This document shows positions 1-7,234 of a DNA stretch of 64,000 bases, one piece after another. The translations under genes were made by a program, and so were the position numbers. The notes beneath the pieces are model-generated. The model searched no databases. It saw nothing but the letters and a program-made list of their open reading frames with translations, and was not told the DNA's origin. The DNA is taken from assembly GCA_024641705.1 (NCBI GenBank), contig JAHECO010000002.1:134282-198281 (forward strand), given 5' to 3'. Origin of the DNA: Candidatus Kryptoniota bacterium. GTDB taxonomy: Bacteria > Bacteroidota > Ignavibacteria > Kryptoniales > JAKASW01. Every line of letters starts with the position of its first letter. Within the stretch, counting starts at the first letter, position 1.

Positions 1-390
1 GGACGGCATCAACGCAAATTCATTCAGTCTCTTCCCGTCAAATACCTGCTTGTCGACGATGAACGCCTTCGTCGCAGGCTTCTGACTCTTGTCGAAGAAT
101 TTCTTCAGTACTTTCGCCGGCGCGATAGGGTCTTCCGACCCGAAGGCAATTCCCGTCGGCCCGACCAGGTAGCCATACGCGGCTTCGTCGGACGAGTAAG
201 TCTTCATTGCCTTCTTGATCAGGGTGTTCTTCACAACCTGATACTTCACGCCGGTCTTCTGGAACTCTCGCCGCAACTCATTGCTTTCGGCGACGGTCAT
301 TCCTGCAAAGTCCGTGAAGAAAAGACTGCTTGAATTGGACATCAGCTCCGCCACATCAGCGACGACCTGTTCCTTTTCATCCTTTTTCAT
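1..390 (-). CDS. rplJ: 50S ribosomal protein L10, C-terminus cut by window edge
   Basis: The minus-strand frame from ATG at 390 stays open to the window edge (130 codons of a usual ~170-180). It begins MKKDEKEQVVADVAELM and carries the L10 hallmarks FFTDFAGMTVAESNELRR and YQVVKNTLIKKAM near residues 24-65. L10 forms the base of the L7/L12 stalk of the large ribosomal subunit. It follows rplK and rplA in the standard order secE-nusG-rplK-rplA-rplJ. A GAGG ribosome binding site lies just before the start. The missing end and rplL should lie left of the window. Confidence 0.95.
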   Translation of the reverse strand, partial: MKKDEKEQVVADVAELMSNSSSLFFTDFAGMTVAESNELRREFQKTGVKYQVVKNTLIKKAMKTYSSDEAAYGYLVGPTGIAFGSEDPIAPAKVLKKFFDKSQKPATKAFIVDKQVFDGKRLNEFALMPS

Positions 391-469
391 CTTTTCCTCA
401 GATGTTTGACATTAGTGCTGTTCCGGGGGTAGGACCCCGTACAGGCTTAGAAGCATTCGGTGCGTAAAC
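391..469 (-). promoter_or_regulatory. rplA-rplJ spacer, possible L10 leader
   Basis: The 79-base gap before rplJ holds a GC hairpin on the minus strand (arms CGGGG and CCCCG at 424-439, six-base loop). In many bacteria the transcript ahead of rplJ folds into an L10 leader bound by L10(L12)4 for autoregulation. The position fits that role, but I could not confirm the kink-turn by eye. Confidence 0.3.
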
Positions 470-1171
470 TCAGTGTATGCTCGCGGCGAGCGACTTGTCG
501 ATCTTGACCGAAGGGCCCATCGTCGACGATATCGCGACGGTCTTGATATACTGCCCTTTTGCGGATGCCGGTTTCAACCTGTTGACCGCAGCCAGGAAGG
601 ATTTCACATTGTCGACGAGTTTATCCTTGTCGAAAGAAGCCTTCCCCACGACCGCGTGGAGGTTGCCTGCCTTATCGACTCTGAACTCGATCTTGCCGGC
701 CTTGATCTCCGTGACAGCTTTGGCGACATCCGGTGTCACTGTGCCGCTCTTCGGGTTGGGCATCAGCCCTTTCGGCCCGAGAACTTTGCCGAGCTTTCCG
801 ACATCAGCCATGACGTCGGGAGTGGCTACTATAACATCTATATCCGACCAGCCTTCCTGAAGTTTCTTGAGGTAATCGTCGAACCCGACATGATCCGCTC
901 CAGCCTGCTTGGCATCTTCCTGCCTCTGGGCCTGTTTGGCGATAACGAGGACCCGGACGGTCTTGCCGATCCCGTGCGGAAGAGAGACAGTGCCTCTGAC
1001 CGCCTGATCGGCGTGTCGCGGATCGACGCCGAGGCGGACGGCTATGTCGACGGTCTCGTCAAACTTTGCTTTCGCCGTCTCTTTGATCTTATCCACGGCT
1101 TCTTCGACGGTGTATTCCTTGTTCTTTTCAACCAGCTTGGTCAGTTCTCTAGTTCGCTTGCTTTGTTTCAT
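470..1171 (-). CDS. rplA: 50S ribosomal protein L1
   Basis: The 233-residue product matches L1 in full length. It has the N-terminal RNA-binding stretch ([20 protein letters not shown]), the [11 protein letters not shown] segment and the diagnostic [20 protein letters not shown] near residues 127-146. L1 binds 23S rRNA at the E-site stalk and in many bacteria represses translation of its own rplK-rplA message. The gene lies 19 bases after rplK, so the two are surely cotranscribed. The long frames on the opposite strand are shadows. Confidence 0.98.
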   Translation of the reverse strand: MKQSKRTRELTKLVEKNKEYTVEEAVDKIKETAKAKFDETVDIAVRLGVDPRHADQAVRGTVSLPHGIGKTVRVLVIAKQAQRQEDAKQAGADHVGFDDYLKKLQEGWSDIDVIVATPDVMADVGKLGKVLGPKGLMPNPKSGTVTPDVAKAVTEIKAGKIEFRVDKAGNLHAVVGKASFDKDKLVDNVKSFLAAVNRLKPASAKGQYIKTVAISSTMGPSVKIDKSLAASIH

Positions 1172-1190
1172 TTTTATAAACTCTTCTTTT

Positions 1191-1616
1191 TTAGCCTTCG
1201 ATTACGATGCCCATGCTGCGCGCCGTGCCGGCGACCATGCTTGCAGCAGCTTCGACGTCCGTCGTGTTCAAATCCGGCATCTTCATTTCCGCGATCTTTT
1301 TCACCTGTTCGTACGTGACCTTTGCGACTTTCACGCGGTTCGGCTCACCCGAACCCTTCTCGATCTTTGCCTCTTTGACGAGGAGGACTGCGGCGGGCGG
1401 GGTCTTAGTTATGAACGCAAACGACTTGTCCGAATAGACCGTGATCACGACGGGGATAATCAATCCCTGTTTGTCCTGCGTACGGGCGTTGAACTGTTTG
1501 CAGAACTCCATAATATTGACGCCCTTCTGGCCGAGGGCAGGACCCACCGGCGGTGCCGGAGTCGCCTGTCCGGCCGGTATCTGCAACTTTACAAAACCGA
1601 CAACTTTCTTAGCCAT
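1191..1616 (-). CDS. rplK: 50S ribosomal protein L11
   Basis: The 141-residue product has the L11 N-terminal signature [20 protein letters not shown] with the following [12 protein letters not shown], and the C-terminal rRNA-binding part with [11 protein letters not shown] and a GTARSMGI near the end. L11 binds the GTPase-associated centre of 23S rRNA and is needed for the stringent response through RelA. It sits 12 bases after nusG within the secE-nusG-rplK-rplA-rplJ operon. Length is standard for the family. Confidence 0.98.
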   Translation of the reverse strand: MAKKVVGFVKLQIPAGQATPAPPVGPALGQKGVNIMEFCKQFNARTQDKQGLIIPVVITVYSDKSFAFITKTPPAAVLLVKEAKIEKGSGEPNRVKVAKVTYEQVKKIAEMKMPDLNTTDVEAAASMVAGTARSMGIVIEG

Positions 1617-1628
1617 TGTTCACCTGGG

Positions 1629-2216
1629 TTATCTCTCTAGTTCAACTTCAGTAAAACTCAATTCGACGGGGGTCGGGCGACCGAATATGGTCACGGTTAC
1701 CTTCAGTTTCATGCGGTCCTGGTTCACTTCCGACACTTCTCCTTTGAAAGTCGAGAAGGGACCGCTCGTCACCTTCACCTTGTCTCCCGTCTTGAACGGC
1801 ACTTCCATGACTTGCCGTTCTTCGTGCTCGTCGATCCGCCCTTTCATCCTCACGACCTCATCGGGTCGAAGCGGGCTCGGGTCTCCCTTGGGTCCGACAA
1901 AGCTTATAATGGACGGCACACTGAGTATGAAACCCTTCACCCTGTCGTCCATTTCGGTTTCGATCATCACGTATCCCGGCATGAAGTTCCGGGTTTTCAC
2001 TTTCCTCTTGCCGCTTTCACTGATCGTCGGCACCTTCTCGGTCGGGATCACTATCTCGCCGAATCTTTCGCGGATGTCGGATTCTTTGAGCTGACTCTCC
2101 AGATATGCCACAGCCTTATTCTCCTGTCCGGAGTAAGTGCGCACGACATACCACCGTTTCGTGGACACCTTTGCGGGTTCGACTGCTTCTTTCTTCTCGA
2201 CGGGTTCGTCGCTCAT
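1629..2216 (-). CDS. nusG: Transcription termination/antitermination factor NusG
   Basis: The 195-residue protein has a short Glu/Lys-rich extension, then the NGN domain (KRWYVVRTYSGQENKAVAYL near residues 21-40, GYVMIE) and a C-terminal KOW domain (FKTGDKVKVTSGPFSTFKGE). NusG binds the RNA polymerase clamp, reduces pausing and couples to Rho or ribosomal S10. Its ATG overlaps the secE stop codon (CTATGA), so translation is probably coupled. It heads the ribosomal stalk genes as in most bacteria. Confidence 0.97.
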   Translation of the reverse strand: MSDEPVEKKEAVEPAKVSTKRWYVVRTYSGQENKAVAYLESQLKESDIRERFGEIVIPTEKVPTISESGKRKVKTRNFMPGYVMIETEMDDRVKGFILSVPSIISFVGPKGDPSPLRPDEVVRMKGRIDEHEERQVMEVPFKTGDKVKVTSGPFSTFKGEVSEVNQDRMKLKVTVTIFGRPTPVELSFTEVELER

Positions 2217-2395
2217 AGTATATACCTTAACGCAAGATTCACGATCGTATCGACGGCATATATGAATACTGCCATGATCAGTGTCGCAACAAGGACGACA
2301 GCTGTGAAATCCTTCAGCTCATCCTTGGTGGGCCAAGTAACCTTCTTCATTTCCTTGACAACATCGTCGAAGAAACCGATAATCTTTTCTCTCAT
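2213..2395 (-). CDS. secE: Preprotein translocase subunit SecE
   Basis: This small 60-residue gene begins at ATG 2395 (MREKIIGFFDDVVKEMKKVT). The frame is open further upstream, but that part overlaps tRNA-Trp and is not protein-like. It shows the SecE pattern: an amphipathic helix with KKVTWPTKDEL followed by a single membrane segment (VVLVATLIMAVFIYAVDTI). SecE clamps the SecY channel at the inner membrane. The short single-span form is usual outside gammaproteobacteria. It overlaps nusG by four bases. Confidence 0.95.
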   Translation of the reverse strand: MREKIIGFFDDVVKEMKKVTWPTKDELKDFTAVVLVATLIMAVFIYAVDTIVNLALRYIL

Positions 2396-2483
2396 CACAT
2401 TACCTCTGTTGTGCACGCCTGCGTGCTGAAACTTTCGTGTTCGTTTTTTCGCGCCGCGAAGGCAGGCTCTTCGGCGTGCAAGC

Positions 2484-2555
<72 letters not shown>

Positions 2556-2559
2556 ATCT

Positions 2560-2622
2560 CACTCTTGGAATTCTCAATTCCAAATTCTTAGTTCCCAATT
2601 CAAAATTCAGAATTCAGAATTG
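2560..2622. repeat. AT-rich AATTC-type spacer repeat
   Basis: Between tRNA-Trp and rpmG the DNA is a run of short degenerate units (GGAATTCTCAATTCC, AATTCAAAATTCAGAATTC). The same kind of AATTC/AATTCAAAATT blocks recurs in the nuo operon gaps at 20943-21140 and 22406-22459. No function is evident. Confidence 0.5.
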
Positions 2623-2772
2623 TTATTTCGTCTCCTTGTGCGATGTGTGCTTGTTGCAGAAGCGGCAATACTTCTTGTATTCGACCCTACCTGTCTGCTT
2701 TTTCTTGTTCTTCGTCGTCGTGTAGTTGCGGTGTTTACAGACTGTGCACTCGAGCGTGACTATGTCTCTCAT
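2623..2772 (-). CDS. rpmG: 50S ribosomal protein L33
   Basis: A 49-residue frame from ATG 2772 reads [20 protein letters not shown] and later [18 protein letters not shown]. It has the L33 core with two CxxC pairs (C+ zinc-binding form). L33 sits near the E site of the large subunit. It lies between tRNA-Thr and tRNA-Trp, where rpmG is found in many bacteria between tuf and secE. Here tuf itself is missing from the cluster. No clear alternative start exists. Confidence 0.95.
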   Translation of the reverse strand: MRDIVTLECTVCKHRNYTTTKNKKKQTGRVEYKKYCRFCNKHTSHKETK

Positions 2773-2827
2773 AATTCATCCTTAGTTAAGCACCGGCCGC
2801 GGCGGATTCTCCGCAGTGGATGGTGCG

Positions 2828-2900
2828 AGCTCACGACGGGACTTGAACCCGTGACCTACGCCTTACCAAGGCGTTGCTCTACCAGCTGAGCTACGTGAGC
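2828..2900 (-). tRNA. tRNA-Thr (GGT anticodon)
   Basis: Acceptor GCTCACG/CGTGAGC, D-arm TAGCTCAGCTGGTAGAGC, anticodon stem-loop CGCCTTGGTAAGGCG with anticodon GGT, and T-loop GGTTCAAGTCC. All stems pair. It is last of the Thr-Tyr-Gly-Thr set in transcription order. Confidence 0.96.
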
Positions 2901-3024
2901 GGACACAACATTTATAAAGAATACTGACGTGTTCGGTACGCCGGCGTATCCCGTGCATCGTTCATCATATATGAACCGAAAAGATGCTCAGCAACGCCTC
3001 CCCGAATCTGTAAGTTCGGGTGAG

Positions 3025-3097
3025 AGCGGGAGACGGGACTCGAACCCGCGACCAACAGCTTGGAAGGCTGTGACTCTGCCAACTGAGTTACTCCCGC
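3025..3097 (-). tRNA. tRNA-Gly (TCC anticodon)
   Basis: Acceptor GCGGGAG/CTCCCGC, D-arm TAACTCAGTTGGCAGAGT, anticodon stem-loop ACAGCCTTCCAAGCTGT with anticodon TCC, and T-loop GGTTCGAGTCC. Third in the tRNA run that matches the conserved Thr-Tyr-Gly-Thr order. Confidence 0.96.
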
Positions 3098-3250
3098 GTT
3101 CAGACTTCACACTTGAAAGAGCTTCCCGCGCAGAGATAAGACATCGGTACACAATGCAAGAAAGACCCTGCCTCGGGGGAGACCTGAGTGCTCCCTTATA
3201 TGTCAAAACAAACTTTTGTTCCAGGACCACAACGATCAACGAACAGGCGG

Positions 3251-3334
3251 TGGGCGGCGGGGGATTCGAACCCTCTAAGGCGTAAGCCAACGGATTTACA
3301 GTCCGCCCCGGCTCTCCAACTCCGGCGTCCGCCC
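3251..3334 (-). tRNA. tRNA-Tyr (GTA anticodon)
   Basis: A class II tRNA of 84 bases with a long variable arm. D-stem CCGG/CCGG pairs, and the anticodon loop in GGACTGTAAATCC gives GTA. The acceptor GGGCGGA pairs with GCCGCCC except for an A-G at its seventh position. The T-stem GAGGG/CCCCC has one A-C pair, and position 8 is C instead of the usual T. It is still very likely functional given its place in the cluster. Confidence 0.9.
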
Positions 3335-3415
3335 AAATGCATGCCTGCGTGCCGCGACGCCTACCTTCCGTATGAACAAGTCGGGAAGGTTATTCGGCGT
3401 ACAGGCTCGCAACCG

Positions 3416-3488
3416 AGCTGGCGAAGGGATTTGAACCCCCGACCTGCTGATTACAAGTCAGCTGCTCTACCAACTGAGCTACGCCAGC
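3416..3488 (-). tRNA. tRNA-Thr (TGT anticodon)
   Basis: Acceptor GCTGGCG/CGCCAGC, D-arm TAGCTCAGTTGGTAGAGC, anticodon stem-loop CTGACTTGTAATCAG with anticodon TGT, and T-loop GGTTCAAATCC. First gene of the tRNA/ribosomal run, about 20 bases after the predicted promoter. Confidence 0.96.
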
Positions 3489-3509
3489 ATTTTGCATTTT
3501 GAGCTAATA

Positions 3510-3537
3510 AATTTAACAAAAAAAGCGACAAAGTCAA
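3510..3537 (-). promoter_or_regulatory. Promoter of the tRNA/secE-nusG-rpl cluster
   Basis: On the minus strand TTGACT (3537-3532) and TAAATT (3515-3510) are 16 bases apart, a near-consensus housekeeping promoter. Transcription would start near 3503, just before tRNA-Thr at 3488. No other strong promoter is seen downstream, so it may drive the whole tRNA-rpmG-secE-rpl run. Confidence 0.65.
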
Positions 3538-3687
3538 GGTCAAAAACGGAGCGCCGAACCCACCAAATATCAGCAACTTAAGCCATATTCAGCCCACCTC
3601 AGCCATAGCCTTTCGGACTTCGGCTCACATTTTGCACCTGAGCACGGAAATAGCCCCAACATCCTCCCCCGATCCTGCGCCGTGTCT

Positions 3688-3714
3688 GCCCCTCCCCGGA
3701 GGTCGGGGAGGGGC
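3688..3714. terminator. Strong GC hairpin after the cohesin-like T9SS gene
   Basis: Ten-base arms GCCCCTCCCC and GGGGAGGGGC face a seven-base loop just past the stop of the gene ending at 3731. It also lies upstream of the tRNA promoter. There is no T-run on either strand, so it is not a canonical intrinsic terminator. It may stabilise the 3' end or stop transcription by another route. Confidence 0.4.
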
Positions 3715-3730
3715 AAAGCACGCGCACCGC

Positions 3731-6700
3731 TTACTTCATGAGTACCATCTTCCTGATTTCAACGAATGTGTTCACGTTGATCCGCACAAAGTACACGCCG
3801 CTCGGCAGGGACGATGCATCGAACCTCAGAGAATAATATCCCGCATTCTGCTGCTGCGCTACCAGCGTCCTAACGAGGCGTCCGGCGACATCGTACACCT
3901 TCAACTCAGTATACCCACTGGACGGTAGCTGGTAGTCGATCGTCGTGGATGGGTTGAAGGGGTTCGGATAGTTCTGCGAGATGCCATACTTGTCCGGGAC
4001 GGCAGGCCGGTCGCCCGCCACTGCCGTGATGACGAGGTTGGCCTCATTTGAGTACGCCGAAGAGACGTGCGAGTTGTATCCTCTCACCCGGTAGAAATAC
4101 GTGGAGCCTCCTGCGACCGTCGAGTCGGTGAAGGTTGTCACGCCTGCTCCTACCGAATCTATCTGCGCATAGGTTCCGCCCGAACCCGTCTTGCGTTCAA
4201 TCCGGAAACCGTCCTCGCTTGCCGAACTGTCCTGCCAGGTGAGAACCGCCTTCGGCCCGGGTGCCAGGGCCGCAGCCAATCCTGACGGAGGGCGCATTTG
4301 CGTCACGGCATTCCTCACGTTTGAGAACCCGGAATTGCCTCCGTCGTTGTACGCGTACACCCGGTAGAAGTACCGAACACCGTCGGTCAACCCGGTATCG
4401 GGGTAAGACGTCGAGTTGGCGGCAAGTGTCGCGACCACCGACCAGGCTGCTGTAGTGTCGAGTGCCCTCTGGATCTTGAATCCCGTTTCATTGCCCGAGT
4501 TATCGGTCCAACTTAAATTTATTAGAGAAAAACCTGCTGCCGTCGCGACCAACCCGGTCGGCGACGAAGGCACGGCCACTATCGTAGTAAAGTTCCAGAC
4601 GAGCGACCATGCACTTGTACCTCCTGGGTTCGAAGCGTTCACACGCCAGTAACACTTCGTTCCATGTGCCAATCCGACGACGCTCTTTGTGGTGGACGTT
4701 ATCCCCGAGCTGTCAATCGTCGTCGTACCGAACGAAGAATCCGTCGATATCTGGAGCCGGTAACTCACGGCACCCGCCGAGCTGTTCCATGCCATGGAAG
4801 GAGTGACCGATACCGAAGTTGCTCCGTTTGCCGGCGTCGCGAGTGTCGGAGCTGCCGGCGGGGCGACAGTCGTGGTGAAATTCCAAACGGAAGACCATGC
4901 ACCTGTTCCGCCGACATTACTTGCATCCACCCTCCAGTAGTATACGGTCGAGTTAGTGAGTCCGCTCAAGGCTACAGATGTTACTGCAAGGCCGCTCGAA
5001 TCAAGCACTGTAGTCCCGAATCCGGAAGACGTCGAAACCTGAAGCCTGTAAGTGGCAGCCCCGCTCGCAGCGTTCCATGTAATCGTCGGATTCAACGCCA
5101 CACCCGTTGCACCGTTCGCCGGTGCTGACGGCACCGGTGCCGGAGGAGGCGCAATGATTGTGGTAAAATTCCAGACCGACGACCATGAGCTGGTCCCGGC
5201 GGAATTGCTCGCGTTTACTCTCCAGAAATACTTCGTCAGATTTGCCAGTCCGCTCACAGTGACTGATGTCGTCGCAAGGCCTCCGGTATTGTACGCGGAC
5301 GTGGCAAAAGTCGAATCAGTCGAAACCTGCAGCCTGTACGTGGCGGCACCTGTTGAGCTGTTCCACGCGATCAGCGGACTTGTGCTTACACCCGTAGCGG
5401 CATTCGCGGGGCTTGAAAGTACGGGCACAAGCGGCAAGGCAACCGTAGTGCTTGTGACGCCGCCGCTTACCAGATAGCCCCTCGGGCTCCCTTCGTTCAG
5501 GAGGAACTGCTGAACCGTGAGAGAAGATCTCCATCCGGGAGTAACCCACGGTACGACCCGGAAGCGGATGGAGAAGATTACACCCGTCGTGGTGATGTTA
5601 GTGGTACCGGCGGCCGCGACGGTGATCGTATTGCCGGAAATGTTTGGCACATAAATCCAACCGTTCGTGAGAGTTCCCGTGCTTATGATCTCCAGCGGGT
5701 GTATGACCGATGAGTCGTATGTGATCGTCGCCTGCAAGCTGGAGACAGGGTTGCCCGGATCGACGGGTGCAATGTATACGGGAACATCTACCGTATCGCC
5801 GATCACTCCGACGGTATCCGGCACCCTAATCCTCGTATCGTAGATCTGGATCTGGCCCGAAGTCCCTCTGCCGCCATACACGTCCGTGGCTTTCACATTC
5901 ACAGTTCCACCTTTGACAGGACCCAAGAGGCCCGAACCACTGATAACCGCTATCGAAGAGTCCGTCGTCGACCACGAATAGGGCGGCGTTCCTCCCGAGG
6001 CTGTGAAAAGGAGCGTCTCGCCCTTCACGACGTTGCCTGAGTAAGGGCTTATGTTCAGATTTGCCAGATTGATTGTCGAGAAGTATCCGCTCTTCGCATT
6101 GCCGGACATGCTTTCGTTGAAGAGCGCATTAGCCGGCGTAATGTTGAATGACCCGTAGGACGTAGAGGAGACCTTGAACCGGACATAGATAAGCACGCCC
6201 CCTCCCGAGAGCGCGCTGCTTCCGGCAAACGAGATACTCACTTTACCCGCTGTCCCCGAGTTCACCGCCGCGGGATTGTACGATGACAGGACGGTACCGG
6301 TTTGCACGACACCCTGCACGCTCAGTATGTTTTGATTGAACGTTAGATCGAACGACCCCGCGGTCACGTTCAGACCTGTCAGATCCGTCACGTATACGGG
6401 AAGATCAAATGTCTGGCCCTGTATGATCGATGTATCAGGCGCCGTCAAGCGGAAGGCTCTGATCTCGATTTGGCTGTCCGTCGTGTCGACCGTTCCGATC
6501 GAGTCGGAAGCTATCACCTTCGTGAACCCTGCATGGAGTGCCCGGAGCTTTCCGGATGAATCGATGCTCGCGACGGTGCCGTTTGAAAGGGACCAGTGGT
6601 ACGGAGCAGTGCCACCGTAGACGGTGAACTGAAGACTGTCTCCCACTGTAAGGCTTCCCGATGAAGGGTAGACCGTTATAGTCGGGGCGGGTTGCAGGTA

Positions 6701-7156
6701 CATACTGCCGTTATGCCAAGAGATCGCAGGCGATCCCTCGTTGAAGAAGTTGTGTGCAGCATCGGTAAAGGACAGCGAGTAATAGCCTGTCCCAACGACC
6801 TTCATCCGGACGTAGAAAAGAATCCCAGTCCCGGTGAGTGCGGTTGTCCCCGCAGCGGCAACTGTGATCTTTCCCGGTGTGCCGGCATTGTAGGTGACAG
6901 TGCCGAGGGACTCGGTCATCGTTCCCGCCGTGATTATGGTGTCGGGTGCGAAGCCGTATGTGCTGTAACTGAGCTGCAGCTGGAAGGCGGTGACGTTCTG
7001 CCCGGTGAGGCTGCTGTCCACATAAACCGGAAAGCTGACCGTATTGCCCTGCACGACGGTAGAGTCATGTACGGAAATGCCGATAGCAGCGGCAGCCAGC
7101 CCGTTGAATGCCGGGAGAAGCAGGAGCGCGACCAGATATTTTAATGATTTAACCAT
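3731..7156 (-). CDS. Secreted T9SS cargo with cohesin-like, Ig-like and FN3 modules
   Basis: The 1141-residue protein starts with a signal peptide (MVKSLKYLVALLLLPAFNG). Three cohesin-like beta modules follow (about 25-155, 234-375, 441-575; each with a VPVYV-type strand, a GTAGKVSI/GKITVAAAGT strand and an ILFYVRMKV-type strand). Ig-like/BIG-type segments (TITVYPSSGSLTVGDSLQF) lie between them. Three near-identical FN3-like repeats follow (about 577-870, each ending WSSVWNFTT or similar), then two more FN3 units. The C-terminal ~80 residues are a type A T9SS sorting domain with NYPNPFNPSTTI. The protein should cross the outer membrane by T9SS and be held on or shed from the surface. No enzyme domain is visible. 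It pairs with the dockerin-bearing gene 78 bases upstream. Confidence 0.85.
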   Translation of the reverse strand: MVKSLKYLVALLLLPAFNGLAAAAIGISVHDSTVVQGNTVSFPVYVDSSLTGQNVTAFQLQLSYSTYGFAPDTIITAGTMTESLGTVTYNAGTPGKITVAAAGTTALTGTGILFYVRMKVVGTGYYSLSFTDAAHNFFNEGSPAISWHNGSMYLQPAPTITVYPSSGSLTVGDSLQFTVYGGTAPYHWSLSNGTVASIDSSGKLRALHAGFTKVIASDSIGTVDTTDSQIEIRAFRLTAPDTSIIQGQTFDLPVYVTDLTGLNVTAGSFDLTFNQNILSVQGVVQTGTVLSSYNPAAVNSGTAGKVSISFAGSSALSGGGVLIYVRFKVSSTSYGSFNITPANALFNESMSGNAKSGYFSTINLANLNISPYSGNVVKGETLLFTASGGTPPYSWSTTDSSIAVISGSGLLGPVKGGTVNVKATDVYGGRGTSGQIQIYDTRIRVPDTVGVIGDTVDVPVYIAPVDPGNPVSSLQATITYDSSVIHPLEIISTGTLTNGWIYVPNISGNTITVAAAGTTNITTTGVIFSIRFRVVPWVTPGWRSSLTVQQFLLNEGSPRGYLVSGGVTSTTVALPLVPVLSSPANAATGVSTSPLIAWNSSTGAATYRLQVSTDSTFATSAYNTGGLATTSVTVSGLANLTKYFWRVNASNSAGTSSWSSVWNFTTIIAPPPAPVPSAPANGATGVALNPTITWNAASGAATYRLQVSTSSGFGTTVLDSSGLAVTSVALSGLTNSTVYYWRVDASNVGGTGAWSSVWNFTTTVAPPAAPTLATPANGATSVSVTPSMAWNSSAGAVSYRLQISTDSSFGTTTIDSSGITSTTKSVVGLAHGTKCYWRVNASNPGGTSAWSLVWNFTTIVAVPSSPTGLVATAAGFSLINLSWTDNSGNETGFKIQRALDTTAAWSVVATLAANSTSYPDTGLTDGVRYFYRVYAYNDGGNSGFSNVRNAVTQMRPPSGLAAALAPGPKAVLTWQDSSASEDGFRIERKTGSGGTYAQIDSVGAGVTTFTDSTVAGGSTYFYRVRGYNSHVSSAYSNEANLVITAVAGDRPAVPDKYGISQNYPNPFNPSTTIDYQLPSSGYTELKVYDVAGRLVRTLVAQQQNAGYYSLRFDASSLPSGVYFVRINVNTFVEIRKMVLMK

Positions 7157-7234
7157 GCTTCACCTGTAGTTATCGGCGGAACCGCGGCGCGGACATATAG
7201 CCTGTTCGCGTCGCGCTCTGTTCCACCGGCGTGA

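Noticed and set aside
473-1318. Long plus-strand open frame (281 codons) across rplA/rplK
   Set aside because: It mirrors the ribosomal genes on the other strand and shows no known domain or ribosome binding site; high GC at third positions keeps it open.
2411-2428. Palindrome GCACGCCTGCGTGC between secE and tRNA-Trp, with a similar one at 3338
   Set aside because: Too short and not followed by T; it may be a tRNA processing feature or chance, so I did not call a terminator.
7157-7234. Possible separate promoter between the two T9SS genes
   Set aside because: Only 78 bases and no convincing -35/-10 pair, so the genes are taken as one operon.
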